64,000 nt of DNA from Hydrangea macrophylla (GCA_033977485.1 CM066993.1:67558864-67622863), one strand, 5' to 3'. Numbered from the stretch's first letter, positions 1 through 11,676 are shown. Translations and numbers: made by a program. The notes: generated by a model from the sequence alone, not told the origin.

Positions 1-196
1 TATCTGAATCTTGTGATAACCTAATTTGGTGAGTCTTCGTTTCTTACATAGGAGTCTATGCTCGGTCCAACAGATTTGTTAAAACAGGTTTTATGTCAAA
101 TAACCTACTACACTTGATTATCAAAAAAATCATACAAAAAACTGAATTTGGACTGAACTAGATCCTATTTTGAATATTTCGAACCAGAGGCTCTAA

Positions 197-937
197 GACT
201 ATGTTTGGCACGCCGGATAAGTGGGTAGGATTGGATAAAAATTATCTAATCTAGTGTTTTGTGCACGCTTGGATAAGGAGTATTTTATCCCAATCTCCCA
301 TTTTATCCCATGGAGTTTGGGATAACTCTATACCAAGGGGGGAATGGTATTAGGTGGAATAAGAGAGTTTGTGAAAACTTTTTGGAGATTTTTTTTTTTT
401 TTTTGTAGAATTTTTTTTCTTGTTTTTTTTAGAAATTTTTTTCTTCAAAAAAAATTTTTCCCAGATTTTTCCCATTTTTTGTAACCTTTTTTTCCCTAGA
501 ATTACTTTCTTTTTTCATATTTTGTCCCCCAGATCTTCTTTTATTTATTATTTTTTTTCCCTTCTTTTTGCTTCTTTTTAAAAAAAAATTTCCCATATTT
601 GTAATTTTTTCCCCTTTCAGCTCCCTTTTTTCCCAGATTTACTTTTTCTTTTAGATTTGTTTTTTTTCTTTTTTTTTTTAAAGCAACTCTTTTTTCCTTT
701 TTTTTTTTTTTTTTTTGGATGTTAAAAAACAAAATTTAGTTATAATCCGGAACTTATATCCCGACACGACCAAACACAAGATTAAGATAACAGCTTATTC
801 GACAGTTTTATCTAGCACGTTCCAAACACAGGATAATATAACAGCTTATCCGACAGAATTGCTAATCCAGTCTGATGATCCAATCATACCTTATTTTATC
901 CAATTCGATAGTTTTATCCGACCTGCCAAACGAGGCC
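197..937. mobile_element. Tourist-like (PIF/Harbinger) non-autonomous DNA transposon
   Basis: The ends are imperfect inverted repeats: GACTATGTTTGGCA on the left and, reverse-complemented, GGCCTCGTTTGGCA on the right. Both continue into a GGATAA-rich subterminal region. Each end is flanked by TAA (194-196 and 938-940), the 3-bp target duplication of PIF/Harbinger elements, and the TIR resembles the Tourist consensus. The interior (about 390-715) is T-rich low-complexity DNA with no transposase, so it would depend on an autonomous relative. The short ORFs inside are by-products of homopolymer runs. Confidence 0.75.
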
Positions 938-1297
938 TAAGAGATTACAATAGTCAATAGCCATCAAACAGTGCACATGAAATAATTTCTCTCAAAAGCA
1001 GTCTCTAATTTTTTATGCCGCCTGTTTGTGTGATTGCCTCCATCACAAAATCATACAAAGGGAGTGGGCGCCACGTTTTTCCCGCCCTTTATTTCATAAA
1101 ACAAAGCCTCCATCTTGATCTTCTAAATCCACACGGACCATACTCATAATATTTTTTCTCTTCCCAAAAAAAAAAATGGAAAAAAATTCCTGTACATATA
1201 TAAACCAAAATTTTCTCACCGACCAAACACGACGCTAAGCTACAACATACTGCTATTTAATTAATTAATTAATTATTGACATAGCGAAATTAATTAC
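938..1297. other. intergenic DNA, no gene seen
   Basis: AT-rich spacer between two MITEs. It includes a short TTAATTAATTAATTAATTA run near 1257-1275. No ORF, RNA gene or repeat boundary could be supported. Confidence 0.5.
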
Positions 1298-1550
1298 TAC
1301 TCCCTCCGTCCCTATTTTTGAGTCCACCTTTGGGAACTCATTGACTCAACTTATTAAGAAGACAAAAAAATTTTATACCTAATTTTCACAATTGCCTATA
1401 TTTATTACAATAACATTTTTAGCTTTATCTTGGCATAGATTTTAAAGAAGGCTAATTTTGGAAAGTAAATAAATATTATATATCAATTTTAAAAAGTGGA
1501 CACTAATTTTAAAATATAAGACTTTAAAAAAAAAAGGGAAAAGGAGAGTA
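1298..1550. mobile_element. Stowaway-like MITE, copy 1
   Basis: Left end TA + CTCCCTCCGTCCC, the typical Stowaway (Tc1/mariner) terminus. The right end is a decayed form (GGGAAAAGGAGAG + TA). The body (TTTTTGAGTCCA, CACAATTGCC, AAAAGTGGACACTAATTTT) is shared, in the same orientation, with the copies at 3619, 5789 and 62247. Length about 250 bp, non-coding. Confidence 0.85.
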
Positions 1551-1850
1551 CAGTTTTTAATGTTTCGTTTTTAAAACACAATTTAATTATAACGTCATAT
1601 ACATGTTTATACCGACAACTAATTTAATTATTGGTTGACAGCTAATGAAAGGGACAGATCAAAACTTTAGTCCAACTAGCTGTTTTGTTTTGTCCAATCA
1701 GATTGACACGTGGATTAACAGTCAACATACGATCAACTATCCCCACTTGTCGGTGGTGGTACAATACGCACAGTGGCGTAGTAAATACGCACAGTGGAGC
1801 AATTTTCATGGATAAATTTTCATGGATAAATTTTTTTGATTTTTGGTAAA

Positions 1851-2019
1851 AAGTAATAACATGTTTCTCAAATTCACATATCAAATGAAGTGGTAGTTTG
1901 ATCACTTTCAATATTAATGGGACCACATCAACATCATTTAATCAAAATTTAATGAGCCCACTTTTAAATCATTTGAGATCTGAATTTTGGATTAAAATTT
2001 GAGAAACATAGCATTACTC
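1851..2019. mobile_element. short TIR MITE with 9-bp target duplication
   Basis: The terminal inverted repeat is about AAGTAATAACATGTTTCTC on the left against AGAGTAATGCTATGTTTCTC on the right. Flanks TTTGGTAAA (1842-1850) and TTTGTTAAA (2020-2028) match 8 of 9 bases. The same TIR core (GAGTAATGCT) and a perfect 9-bp duplication occur at 19858-20034, so the two are one family. A 9-bp duplication fits Mutator-like transposition. About 170 bp, non-coding. Confidence 0.65.
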
Positions 2020-3076
2020 TTTGTTAAAAGTAAAAAATCTTCCATTTTTAATTTTGGTCAAAAGTTTCAAAGTTTTATGTTACAAAATTTCATATAACTA
2101 GTTATGTGAAAATTTCAAAATGAGAGATATGATGAGTGTGTAGGACTAATTTAGGGTCTATATGATAAAGTTCAAAATTAAGTGGTGAATTTTAAGTATT
2201 AACAATTTTATATTATTGAGTTTGCAATACTAAAATAGTTTTTCAAGTAATCAAATAGAATGCATTTAATGAATTTTTTTAATAAAATTTGTTCACTTAA
2301 AGTAATCGTTTGATTTTTGGCTACTTTTTTAATTTTGTGATACATTGAAAACAAATAAGTGTTTAAAAATTTTCATTTCCAACACTTAATTGAGTTATCA
2401 AAGACTCCCTCAAAATCACAAAACCAGATTAATAATCCACTTTACTTCAATAGTTCATTGTTTTAGATAAGCAAAATATCACGGAACTAATAGTCTCTCG
2501 TAAAAGAGGGCTTTAGTCCATGGCATATGGCATTAATATTTTCTCATAATAGTAAAGGAAAAGAGTAATACCACTTTATCTATTCCGATATATATATATA
2601 TATATATATAGTGGAATCTACACCAATTAATGACTTGATGACACTTCGTATAAAAAAAAAATGTGTGAAAAAAGGTACGTGACAAACAATTCCCCAAATA
2701 TTAATAGTCAAGGTCCGCCACCAAATGACACATACATTAAAAGTTACTCCATAATGAGTCTTGGTTACTGTTAAGTCCAACCATTGTTACTGTAAAACGA
2801 TTTTTAAAAAAGTTACTGACACTTTGATACCGTCAAATAATAAAATTATTCAATGGTCATGATCATATATGATCATATGATTCATATGTTATGCTGTCGT
2901 CCCAATCAGAAGAAGACTGTCGTAACATAAAATTATCTTTTTTTATGGGAGACAAAATCTTCACTTATTCAAGTTATTCACGTAATAGTCCTTTATTGAC
3001 CGGAATTATCATGTGATAATCATCCCACACCATAGAAAAGCCTCTAGTCAAATAGCACCCAAAAAAATAGAACAAT
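2020..3076. other. AT-rich intergenic DNA with an (AT)n microsatellite
   Basis: No gene seen. The only distinct item is an (AT)n run at about 2588-2610. The short ORF across it is a microsatellite by-product. Confidence 0.5.
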
Positions 3077-3079
3077 TAA

Positions 3080-3362
3080 GGTTTAGTTTGGCCCCATGTG
3101 GTGCTTCTCCTTTTTTAAAATTCAATTTCATGTTAATTTATTTGATAACTAGTTTATGAGCTTTGTAAAAATTGAACTTAGGGCTTTTTTGGAGGGAGCT
3201 TTTAAAAGCTCTAAAATGGAGCTTTTAAAAGCTCAAGGTTGCTTTTTGATTTCATGATATCTTTTTAAAGAGTAGTGTGTCACTTGTATAAAATTATCAA
3301 AGAATTTAGTAATAAATTTCATAAGCTCTTTTTAAAAAGCCACATGGGGGCCAAACTAAGCC
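3080..3362. mobile_element. Tourist-like MITE (PIF/Harbinger)
   Basis: The inverted termini GGTTTAGTTTGGCCCCATG and (right, reverse complement) GGCTTAGTTTGGCCCCCATG are flanked by TAA on both sides (3077-3079 and 3363-3365). The interior contains repeated GAGCTTTTAAAAGCTC palindromes (about 3190-3235). Length near 280 bp with no coding capacity. Confidence 0.8.
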
Positions 3363-3393
3363 TAAATCATGTCCAGTAATAATAAAGAGAACA

Positions 3394-3567
3394 TTTTTGC
3401 TCATCCAAAAAATGGTTCATCAATGCTCACCCAAGCATCTCATTGGCCAATGCAGTAATCCTGGTCACACTGCATTATGTTTAATTTTAGGTCTCACTGC
3501 ATTGGCCAATGAAATGCTTGGGTGAGCACTAATGAACTACTCCGTATTTTTTGGGTGAGCAAAAGTA
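3394..3567. mobile_element. foldback MITE (hairpin)
   Basis: Nearly the whole 170 bp is one inverted repeat. The left arm TTGCTCATCC...TTGGCCAATGCAGT pairs with the right arm ACTGCATTGGCCAATG...GGGTGAGCAA. A transcript would fold into a stem of about 65 bp. I could not define a target-site duplication, so the superfamily is left open. Confidence 0.7.
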
Positions 3568-3618
3568 TTTTCAAGAACAAAATGGCTCCATTACCTTCAC
3601 TTGGCACTTGACGAATGA

Positions 3619-3877
3619 GGACTCATTCCGTCCTATTTTTTGAGTCCACATTTGGAAACTCAATTTATTAAGGAGATAAAAATAATTTATATCTATTTTT
3701 TACAATTGTCCATAATTATTATAATAATTTTTTAAATTTTGTCTTGTGTATATTTCAGAGAAAGATAGTTTTGAATAGTAAAATAAAAATTATATATCAA
3801 TTTAAAAAAATAAACACTAAATTTGAGAAATCCCAAAAATAAAATATTACACTAAAAAAATGGAATGCAAGGACTAC
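3619..3877. mobile_element. Stowaway-like MITE, copy 2 (degraded ends)
   Basis: The internal sequence matches the copies at 1298, 5789 and 62247 (TTTTTTGAGTCCACATTTGG, then TTATTAAGGAGA, then CACTAAATTTGAGAAATC). Both termini have drifted (CTCATTCCGTCC on the left; GGAATGCAAGGACTA on the right). Probably the oldest of the four copies. Confidence 0.7.
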
Positions 3878-5348
3878 AATTTTTTTCCTTACCCAAATTT
3901 TTTCCATTCATTGTTCAACCAAAACACTTTATTGAGTGAGCATATATATATATATATATATACATATAAATAAGACTTCTATAAAAAAAAAATAATAATA
4001 ATAATAAGACGCATCACTTTTCACCCACTAAAATATTTGAGAGAGCTGGTTTGTACTCGTGGCAAATTGTTGTACCACAGGTGGGGTAGAATTTTTTTCG
4101 ATATGTACATGTCAATCTCTCTGTTATATGGCCCCCCACAGAAAATTTTCCATCAATTTCTTTGGCTGTTTTCGCTTTCCCAGTTTCCACCGACGAAAAC
4201 TCTGTGTGTGTGTGTGAGAGAGAGATTATAGCTGTCAATTGTCTGTCAGACAGTTTTAGTGTCGGACCTACATTGACATCCTGTTTCTATTCTGGGTCCC
4301 AGTGCTGCTGACGTGTTTTGTATTTTACACGTGGCATTAATAAACTATGGCAGCACTATATATATTGGAGATAATTAATTAAAGAAAGAGAAACTGCACT
4401 AAAGTGGATTATCATTTTTTCATTAATCTACCTCAGGTAATCAATCAATAATCATCATTAGTTTTACATCTGATTTGTTTCACTCAAGAGTGTTTTTGAC
4501 TTTAATGCCACATTGCAAACATATGATTGACCTTTTTGAAAGAAATACAGTGTGAAACAAGCATACACTAACTTCGCTCTTACACTAACTACACAGTCTG
4601 CACTAACATGATGTGTTGCACAGCTTGCACTGTAACTGTTAGGTAAGTGCATGATGTATTGCCACATGTCATCAAAGAGGTTGAGAAATTCTAATGTGGG
4701 GGGGGGAAAGTGGTTTTGCCCCCCACGAAGTGCAAAAATTTCTTTTGGTTATTAGATGAGTCTTGGCACAGCCAGTGCCAAAGGTGGTTTTGATTATTGA
4801 TTTATATAGTACATTTCTTACAAGTTTTTGTACGTTATTAAAAAATATTTAGACCTTTTTAAGAAATTATCTGTACCTTAGTAATAAAATTTGACATTTG
4901 ACTACAAATAACATAGGCACAAACAAACTTATAAGGTACAAATATATCTTATGAATGTACAAACAATTACTATTATCAAGGTAAAATTAAAACTTATCAA
5001 AATATAAACCAAAGCTAATAAAGGTATAATTGACACACATTAATTGTGTGTCTGATAAAATAATGGCACGCTTAGTTTTATTACACTTATTCAATCACAT
5101 TGTGCCACGTGGATGGTTATTTGGATTCACTTGAAACCAAACTACTAGCTCCCACTATAGAATGACTCCCAAATAGTTCCTATTAGTAGTCCACGTGTCA
5201 TAATTAGTTAGAAAGTTACACTCCCCTGGTTCTTAAGAGAAAGTACAGATCCATATAATTCGTGCCACGTGATGGGCAAGACAATCATGATTGTTCCCTT
5301 GCTTTTTATCTATTGATGGTAAGTGGTAACTAACATTGTAAATATAAG
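3878..5348. other. intergenic DNA with microsatellites, no gene seen
   Basis: Contains (AT)n near 3942-3964, (AAT)n near 3991-4008, and a GT/GA run near 4203-4226. There are isolated ACGTG-containing motifs (for example CCACGTGG at 5107 and CCACGTGA at 5265). Short ORFs on both strands lack recognisable domains and are treated as chance. Confidence 0.45.
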
Positions 5349-5742
5349 GGTTAATTACATGGATCTGGCTTGAAGTTTGATTAAATTATAGAACTTATTT
5401 TTTATATTACAAAATTATAAGACTTTACTATCTTTCATCTAGATTGTAAAATTGATCGAAACCTCCTTACTTAATTTGCTAACGTCGAAAGTATTATAGT
5501 TATCATACCCTTTCTCTCTACTGTATATACATATATATATATACATATATATTTATGCATATATACATACACACCATATATACATACATATTTGTGTATG
5601 TATAGATAGCCCTTGAATTTGTATATATAGATACTTGTATACATCTTTGAGGTGAGTTTGGTATTTTAGATTTAGATCTTAGGTTTTTGGAACAAATTAA
5701 TTTTGGATTTAAATTTTTTATTTTTTGAACAAACTCATATTC

Positions 5743-5776
<34 letters not shown>

Positions 5777-5788
5777 CTATATATTATG

Positions 5789-6050
5789 TACTCTCTCCGT
5801 CCATTTTTTTGAGTCCATCTTTGGGAATTCAACTTATTAAAAGGAAAAAGAATCTACACCCACTTTTCACAATTGCCCATAATTATTACTCCGTACAAAA
5901 ACTTTTTTAGTTTTGTCTTAGTTTAAATTTCAAGAAATGGTAGTTTTAGAAAGTAAGTAAAAATTGTATACCAATTTAGAAAAGTGGACACTAATTTTGG
6001 GACATCTCAAAATGGAATATAGGACTCAAAAAAAGGGGACGAATGGAGTA
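5789..6050. mobile_element. Stowaway-like MITE, copy 3
   Basis: TA dinucleotides flank the ends CTCTCTCCGTCC and GGACGAATGGAG. The full family body is present (TTTTTTTGAGTCCATCTTTG; CACAATTGCCCATAATTATT; AGAAAAGTGGACACTAATTT). It is inserted within the TIR element 5349-6251 and is therefore younger than it. Confidence 0.85.
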
Positions 6051-6083
6051 TGTACTTATATATCTATATCTATATACACACAA

Positions 6084-6107
6084 TAGAGAGAGAGAGAGAG
6101 AGAGAGA
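6084..6107. repeat. (GA)n microsatellite
   Basis: Uninterrupted GA dinucleotide run next to the Stowaway copy. Confidence 0.9.
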
Positions 6108-6489
6108 AAGGTGTAATTTAATAAAATGGTAAATAAAGCGAGGTGAAATACTAAATTCATACTAGAGGAAAAAATTATGTAATTTTATAATATAAAAAAA
6201 AAAAAGTCCACTTAATTTCACCAACTTTATGAGAAGTTCATATAATTAACCATAAATAAAAGTATCAAGAATCCAATGAAAGAAAAAGGTTTTCATTCCC
6301 ATTGCAAATTCTTGGTATTAGCAGCTAAGAACTACTAGTATATATATTAGATGTACTGAAGTACTACAGTATTATTTAGCCTTTATGCGGGGCATAGTGT
6401 CCTTTCCAAGTGGACCAAACCCTACCAAGATTTATTTTTAAAGGGAAGTCAAATATGTTATATAGTACTGTAGTAATTAAAATGGTAAA

Positions 6490-7190
6490 AGTTTATCGTC
6501 ATAAGAGCATTCGTAATGGTGTTAAAGAATATAGGGTAAATTTAAATTAAGTTTGTGTATGAATATGGGAAGGCTCACAATTGTGTAGTTAGGTAAACGA
6601 CAGAGGGAGTTTCGGCTACTATCCAAACGACAAAGGATTTGCCGACTCAAACTCAATGGCACAGAATTTGTCGGCTAACAAAAAAACGACAAAGGGTTTG
6701 CCAGTTCCACCCAAATGGTCGTGTGATGTGGAACGGCAGTCACTCTACCTAATTTTGGGAGTGAGAAGACAGTCACTCTGCCGTTTGGGGTAAGACGACA
6801 ATCACTACATCGTTTTGTACCATAAATAGCATTACCCTTGTCGTTTGGCTATATGGTAAGAAAAACTAGCAAAATAGTAAACTTAAGTTCGCTTCCTATA
6901 CGCTATGCATGCTAGGTTTCTATTTAGTCTAGGAAGTAACTTCTATACAGTTATTTCTGTACAATTGGAATTGTGCCTCACACAGTTTCAGTAGTAAAAT
7001 TGTGTAAAGCACAATTCTATTGTTGAAGGCACAATTTTACTGTTAAATTGTGTGAGACACAATTCCAATTATACAAAAGTTACTTCCTTTATTCTACGCC
7101 ACTGGAAAGCCTCTGTATGGTAAGTTCCCTAAATTACCCTACAGGGCTACAAACAATTACAGTAGTGCACTTGTTCTAACATCTCTAAGA
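6490..7190. other. possible decayed Harbinger-type element with ACGACAAAGG repeats
   Basis: It starts with GAGCATTCGTAATGG, a common plant MITE-like terminus, followed by ATAGGGTAAATT. The far side (about 7130-7190) reads GTGCACTACTGTAATTGTTTG and TAGGGTAATTTAGGG in reverse complement, an approximate inverted match. Inside, 6595-6870 carries several variants of CGACAAAGGRTTTGCC and of GGCAGTCACTCT. A hairpin MITE (6932-7088) is inserted in it. No ORF; classification uncertain. Confidence 0.3.
6932..7088. mobile_element. foldback MITE (hairpin)
   Basis: GGAAGTAACTT...CAATTGGAATTGTG on the left is inverted on the right as CACAATTCCAATT...AAGTTACTTCC, with further inner copies of ACAATTTTACT and CACAATT. 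About 155 bp, almost entirely self-complementary. No clear target duplication. Confidence 0.65.
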
Positions 7191-7840
7191 AATGAATTAT
7201 TAGATTTAAAGACAACAGTGTTAAAAGCTATATAGCTTTATATTGCATCTTGATTTTGCACATAACTTCGTTACTTCAATAATACAGGTGCCCAAACTGG
7301 TTGGCTCTCGATACTCTCAACTCGTTGAAACTTTAAAGTGAATTGGTGGTTTGGAGTACAAAAATATCCATATATATGTACAGGGGGCGGAACTGTGTGT
7401 TAGTGTTTGCACCCAAAAACCGTCAAAGATTTTTGAGCCCGAGCCGCGTGAAATTGGATAGAGGTGAGGCCGAGCTAGGGAATATATGACTCATCGGACT
7501 TAAGCGTAGACGTGAGACCGATGATAGGTACAAGGCTGTTAGGTGTTGTGAGGTGAGCCCGATGGGAAAGACGAGCATGTATGAGGATTATCGGGCATTG
7601 GAATAACATAACTTAATGCAGTGTTAGCCCGATGTTGGATTAAGGCAACACGATGGCCAATCAGACACCGTGTAATGAAGGATGGCTATAGCAGTCCGAA
7701 TGGCCATGCGCATTCATAGAAGGGTAATCGGACATGAAAGAAGAAGGTATTTAATTGGGCAAGCCCGATTTAGCCAGGAGAATAATTGACAAGGCCGATG
7801 GACTGAAAGGGGAAGGCGGTGCTATCCACAACTGTCAGGA

Positions 7841-7848
7841 TGACGTCA
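7841..7848. promoter_or_regulatory. TGACGTCA palindrome in LTR U3
   Basis: A perfect 8-bp palindrome of the bZIP-binding (CRE/TGA) type, about 230 bp upstream of the LTR TATA box. It is conserved in the two LTRs of the complete element (47713-47720 and 59731-59738). Confidence 0.6.
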
Positions 7849-8071
7849 TCTCAGAGTTTTGGAAACAAGAGTCTGTTTAGGAAAGGAATCTGATCATGTC
7901 CTGCTGGATTTAGAAGGCTAATCCATAAATTAAAGGGATTGATTCAATCAGAATCTGGATAAGGTTGGAGTCAAAGATAAGGAAAGTTTCTTCCACCATC
8001 AGCCAATCAGCCACGCAGTTTGGGCCGCAAGCTAAGGAGTCCTTTTTTAATCAGGAATCATCCAAGGCCGC

Positions 8072-8079
8072 TATAAATA
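8072..8079 (+). promoter_or_regulatory. LTR TATA box
   Basis: TATAAATA inside GCCGCTATAAATATTCAGG. The same block is present, inverted, in the complete element at 47479-47488 and 59497-59506. Transcription would start about 30 bp downstream. Confidence 0.65.
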
Positions 8080-8296
8080 TTCAGGCAGGCCAACCAAGCA
8101 GAGGACTCCGTGTCATCTTGAAAACAGCACCCATACTGCATTCGAAGCATTCAAGGCATTCAAAGCACTCAAGTCATTATGTTTTTCAGCACATAGCAAA
8201 TAGGTCTGCCCTGTTTTCTTATTTCTATTTTATTCTTTTGGATAATTAGTTTGCCCTGGTTTGTTCTTTAGATCTGTTTATTTTTTCCAAACACTT

Positions 8297-8302
8297 AATA
8301 AA
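8297..8302 (+). terminator. LTR polyadenylation signal
   Basis: AATAAA in CACTTAATAAAATCTTCG, about 225 bp after the TATA box. It is conserved in the homologous LTRs (47267-47272 and its counterpart). The R region probably lies between them. Confidence 0.5.
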
Positions 8303-8631
8303 ATCTTCGTTTTATTAATCCGTTTGTGATTGTTTACCTGTTAAACTCGACACTGTTTAGCTTGTGCGCTTCAGTACTGCTAAAGAATTTACGGTGAGGG
8401 TACTTTCCTACTCACTACACACAATCACTCTGGTTAGAAGTCAGGTTCATAAAGCCTTGTGTATTACTCACACAAGCGGTTAGGAAATTAGTTTGCACAC
8501 ACACACACCGAGCCTGTTTGGTTCTGGCACGCCCGAATAAATAAACATAGCAAACAGTTAGGTGGGGGGTGCCATTGCACCCCTCACATGTGGTAGATTG
8601 TTTATACTAATATACATGTATGTGTACTATA

Positions 8632-8731
8632 CCTCATATTTTGTTGTCTGTTGGCACCCCCAAACAAAAAAATCTACTACTCCTCATATTTGGTTGTTTC
8701 TAGCACTCCCAAACAAAAAATAAGCTACTCC
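8632..8731. repeat. imperfect tandem duplication, about 50-bp unit
   Basis: Two adjacent units, each with CTCATATTTKGTTGT, GGCACCCCCAAAC or AGCACTCCCAAAC, and CTACTCC. It lies between the two solo LTRs. No coding content. Confidence 0.6.
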
Positions 8732-9029
8732 CTTAGTGTCACACCCCAACCCACCCCTGGCGGATTAGGACACGTGTAACAAGAGTAACCGCACCCAAAA
8801 CACACTAATTAGAAGAAAAAAAATGTGGATAAACCACTTTAAAGAACTCCATTGTGACAAAATAGCCCCCAAGGGCAAAATGGTCATTAAGAAAGTATGT
8901 AAAATTTTTATATCAAAAGTTAGATTTTTGAGTCCCGGTTCCAACGCAACAAACGGCGCGCGAATCCAAATTCTCTAGAAAAAATTATGCATGTTTCCGT
9001 AAAAGCGGACATGCTGTGAAAAATACAAG

Positions 9030-9137
9030 GCGGATCGATCCCTTCATAAAGGCCGGATCGATCAATTACTTGAGTCTCTCGCAGAATGTCCCCTTGGAAG
9101 AGCGGATCGATCCCTTCATAAAACGCGGATCGATCCC
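9030..9137. repeat. cluster of GGATCGATC palindromes in LTR
   Basis: Four copies of CGGATCGATC(CC/AA) within about 105 bp (near 9031, 9053, 9103, 9126), two followed by CTTCATAAA. The related LTR at 27293-29611 has an equivalent cluster at 29195-29300. See findings. Confidence 0.75.
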
Positions 9138-9902
9138 TTCACAAATTCTGCTGCTAAATTGTTTTGCTGTCAAACAAGTTCTCAACTTACCAAAACACAA
9201 TCAAATCACATGGAAACTTTATGAAACTTTGGGAAATCAATTCCAACACATTTCTAAACATGTTTAAACTCAAGTACAGCATGGATCATAGAATCATATT
9301 CACAATTTTGATCAAATCCACTAAGAACTCATTTCATTTGAACTACAACGAACTTTTAAACTTTGAAACTCAATTCTCATTCAAAATTCATGAAACTTGT
9401 TGGAATCAACTCAAGGTTGTAACTAGCATTGTAAACACTAAGGAAACATGTTTAAGACACTAGCGATACATCCGAACTTGTCAAGATGGTTAAACCCATT
9501 ACTTGCACCACACTTGAGCAAAACAAAAGATATTACACGTTAATTCCCAAATTCACTTTTAACTACCAAAATACAAGTTTTAGGATCCTAACTCTTTTTC
9601 CACAACCCAAATATGAACATCAACATAAAAGAAACCATAATTACACCATTTTACAAGTTCAAAAGAAGTTCTCAAGCATGAGGCTCAAATCTCTCCCATC
9701 TCTCCCATCCACAAGTCAAGACTTCAAGCCACAAGTCAAGGACCTCAAGCCACTAGTTACACTGTAATATAGGCTTAAAACATATCTACAAGTTCCAAAA
9801 CCTTTTTCCCCTCTTCTCGAGCATGTCACTTCCTCTCCGGATATTGCTCTGTACCTGCGGTGGTTGTTATGTACCACAGCAGAAATAGGAAAACGATTTT
9901 CT

Positions 9903-9917
9903 TAAGCAATTTGCTTA
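9903..9917 (-). other. LTR stem-loop TAAGCAA/TTGCTTA
   Basis: A 7-bp perfect stem with a 1-nt centre. It occupies the position of the AGCTT/AAGCT-type stem-loop of the other Tekay-like LTRs of this window; the stem is preserved while the bases differ. Confidence 0.5.
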
Positions 9918-11190
9918 GTGAGCATTCCAAACATGACTGAATGTTTAACATGTGCAATGCAACAATAAACATATAAATCACATTTGTAATCGCCGAGTCA
10001 CCGGTTCAATGATTCATTCAGACCCGAAGACCTCCCTTGGTCCCGTGGCCACTTCTATTCCTTGGACTTCCGTCTTTCTCGAATTCTTCCTCTTCACCAC
10101 CCTTATTACTCCCAACTAATGAATCATTGTCCCCGGCTCATTGAATACCATATAGACATATAAGCATGTAGGCACATATTCATAGCAACTTTTCATACAA
10201 TTGACATGAAACCATAAATTCGAGAATTTCATATCTTCAAAGCATAATTTCAACAATCCAATATAATTAAGGAATATTGAACATCTTAAACCACAATCAT
10301 TTTTAGGCTAGAAAACTCACCTCCCACAGATTTTACCCAAATTAAGCCAAATTATGCAGAATTTTCCCAAATTGAAGCTCAATTTCTACTCCAACAAGAA
10401 TCCTACAAGAATTCGGTAGACGGCGTCTCACCGATTAGTGTGAGCTACTAAAATCCAATAATTTAAACAGAAAATCAGGGTATAGAAATGATCGTCTCAC
10501 CTCCACGAGTTCAAAAGTGGTCTCGGATCGTAAATCCGACAAATGACTGCGACGGAACGGCGAGATTTCGACGTCGGTGACGGTTTCTCCGTTTCTCTCT
10601 CCGAGCTCTCTTCTCTTTTGTTTTAATTTTCAGCATATGAGAGTCTCTCTCTCTCCTACACCTATACATGCACAAGCATGAGGTGTTTTAACCTCAACTT
10701 TGTCCATTTTTCACTTACACCCCCGAATTTTCTTAAGTTCTTATTATGAAATCCCCCAAACATTTCATTAACTACCCAATTATTTAATGAGTGTTTGTCT
10801 AAGTCCCGCATGGGTCCCAACGTGTGTCCCACATACTTTGTGAAATTGCTATCGCACCTACTAATTTTAAATCTTTTTCATTTATACCCTTATAACACCA
10901 AATACTACACATAAATCAACATGTAGTATGAAAAGCATATAAGCAAATATTCATATAGTCACATTAAATGCATGTAATCATTTAAAATTCAATTTACCAA
11001 TTTACCCTTCATTGGGTTCCATTTCAATACCTGTCCCACCTCACTGGGAACTTTTCCAACTAGTGTCCCTCTCTGAACACTTTTTACATGGGCGAGTCCA
11101 AGCCTCCCCTTAATCCGTTTATACACTGATTATACTAATTAATGCATATTAACACAATAATTAACCCGTTCTCCGGGTACGGGTGTTACA

Positions 11191-11676
11191 CTTAATCAGC
11201 TTAAATCATTTTCATTGCTTTCTTCCAACTCTAAACTTCAATCACATGTGTTTGAGAATCATTTGGGATACAAGATTTGGGTAGAATAGCATTTTCTGTA
11301 CAATTAGACCACTCATTATGATAAACTCAAACAATCCCCCTCCCCAACAACTTTCAAACAGTACAAAATAACATCACAAGGTAAATTTGGAGTCTTATTG
11401 ATAAGAAAAAAAAAAAGTGTACTCGTGTATAAATAGAACCAAAAAAATCGTCTCGGGGGCGCTGCCCCCAAACCCCCGAGTGTCATTGTTAGAAATAGCC
11501 TATGTAGTAACTCGACACCCCCAAAGGCAAATTCCTGGTTCCACCCCTGTATATATATATATATATATATTGAACATGCTCCAACACACACATTTTTATT
11601 TTTATTTTTATTTTTTAATGATTTTTCCCTTAAGTAAGCTTCTATTTGTAAAAACTTTGGGGTTATATAATATACG
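11191..11676. other. intergenic DNA with a GC-rich decayed repeat and (TA)n
   Basis: Contains an unplaced repeat-like block (GGGGGCGCTGCCCCCAAACC near 11455-11475, then TTCCTGGTTCCACCCCTG) followed by (TA)n at about 11549-11570. Two overlapping ORFs on opposite strands run through it, but neither has a recognisable domain. Confidence 0.35.

Larger units (their letters stand above)
5349..6251. mobile_element. TIR element with nested Stowaway MITE
   Basis: The left end GGTTAATTACATGGATCT and the reverse complement of the right end GGTTAATTATATGAACTT form inverted termini. Inverted similarity extends roughly 100 bp inward (a TATTACAAAATTATAA-type block on both sides). The middle holds AT and GA microsatellites and a complete Stowaway insertion (5789-6050). 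No transposase and no convincing target duplication. The termini resemble the GGGTAAATTA-ended foldback elements at 11677, 13724 and 44888. Confidence 0.5.
7404..8556 (+). mobile_element. solo LTR of the Tat-clade family of the 47-60 kb element
   Basis: Begins TGTTTGCACCCAAAAACCG and ends CATAGCAAACA. A perfect 5-bp duplication GTTAG lies on both sides (7399-7403, 8557-8561). The same LTR type bounds the complete element at 47019-60134, where it lies in the opposite orientation. This copy is clearly diverged from those LTRs and has no internal region, so it is an older insertion reduced by LTR-LTR recombination. The U3 part carries many CCGAT/ATCGG motifs and a TGACGTCA palindrome, followed by a TATA box and an AATAAA signal. 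Confidence 0.9.
8737..11190 (-). mobile_element. solo LTR of a Tekay/Del-like family (minus orientation)
   Basis: Plus-strand ends are TGTCACACCCCAACC and CGGGTGTTACA. In the element's own sense it reads TGTAACACCC...GGGGTGTGACA, typical of Del/Tekay LTRs. Flanking pentamers CTTAG (8732-8736) and CTTAA (11191-11195) match 4 of 5. There is no internal region. The sequence is closely related to the nested LTR at 27293-29611: both hold GGATCGATCC palindromes, an AACGGCGCGCGAATCC block and a TAAGC...GCTTA stem-loop. Small ORFs inside have no known domain. Confidence 0.85.

Noticed and set aside
541..960. Lysine-rich and other short ORFs
   Set aside because: They come from T/A homopolymers and the ends of a Tourist-like element.
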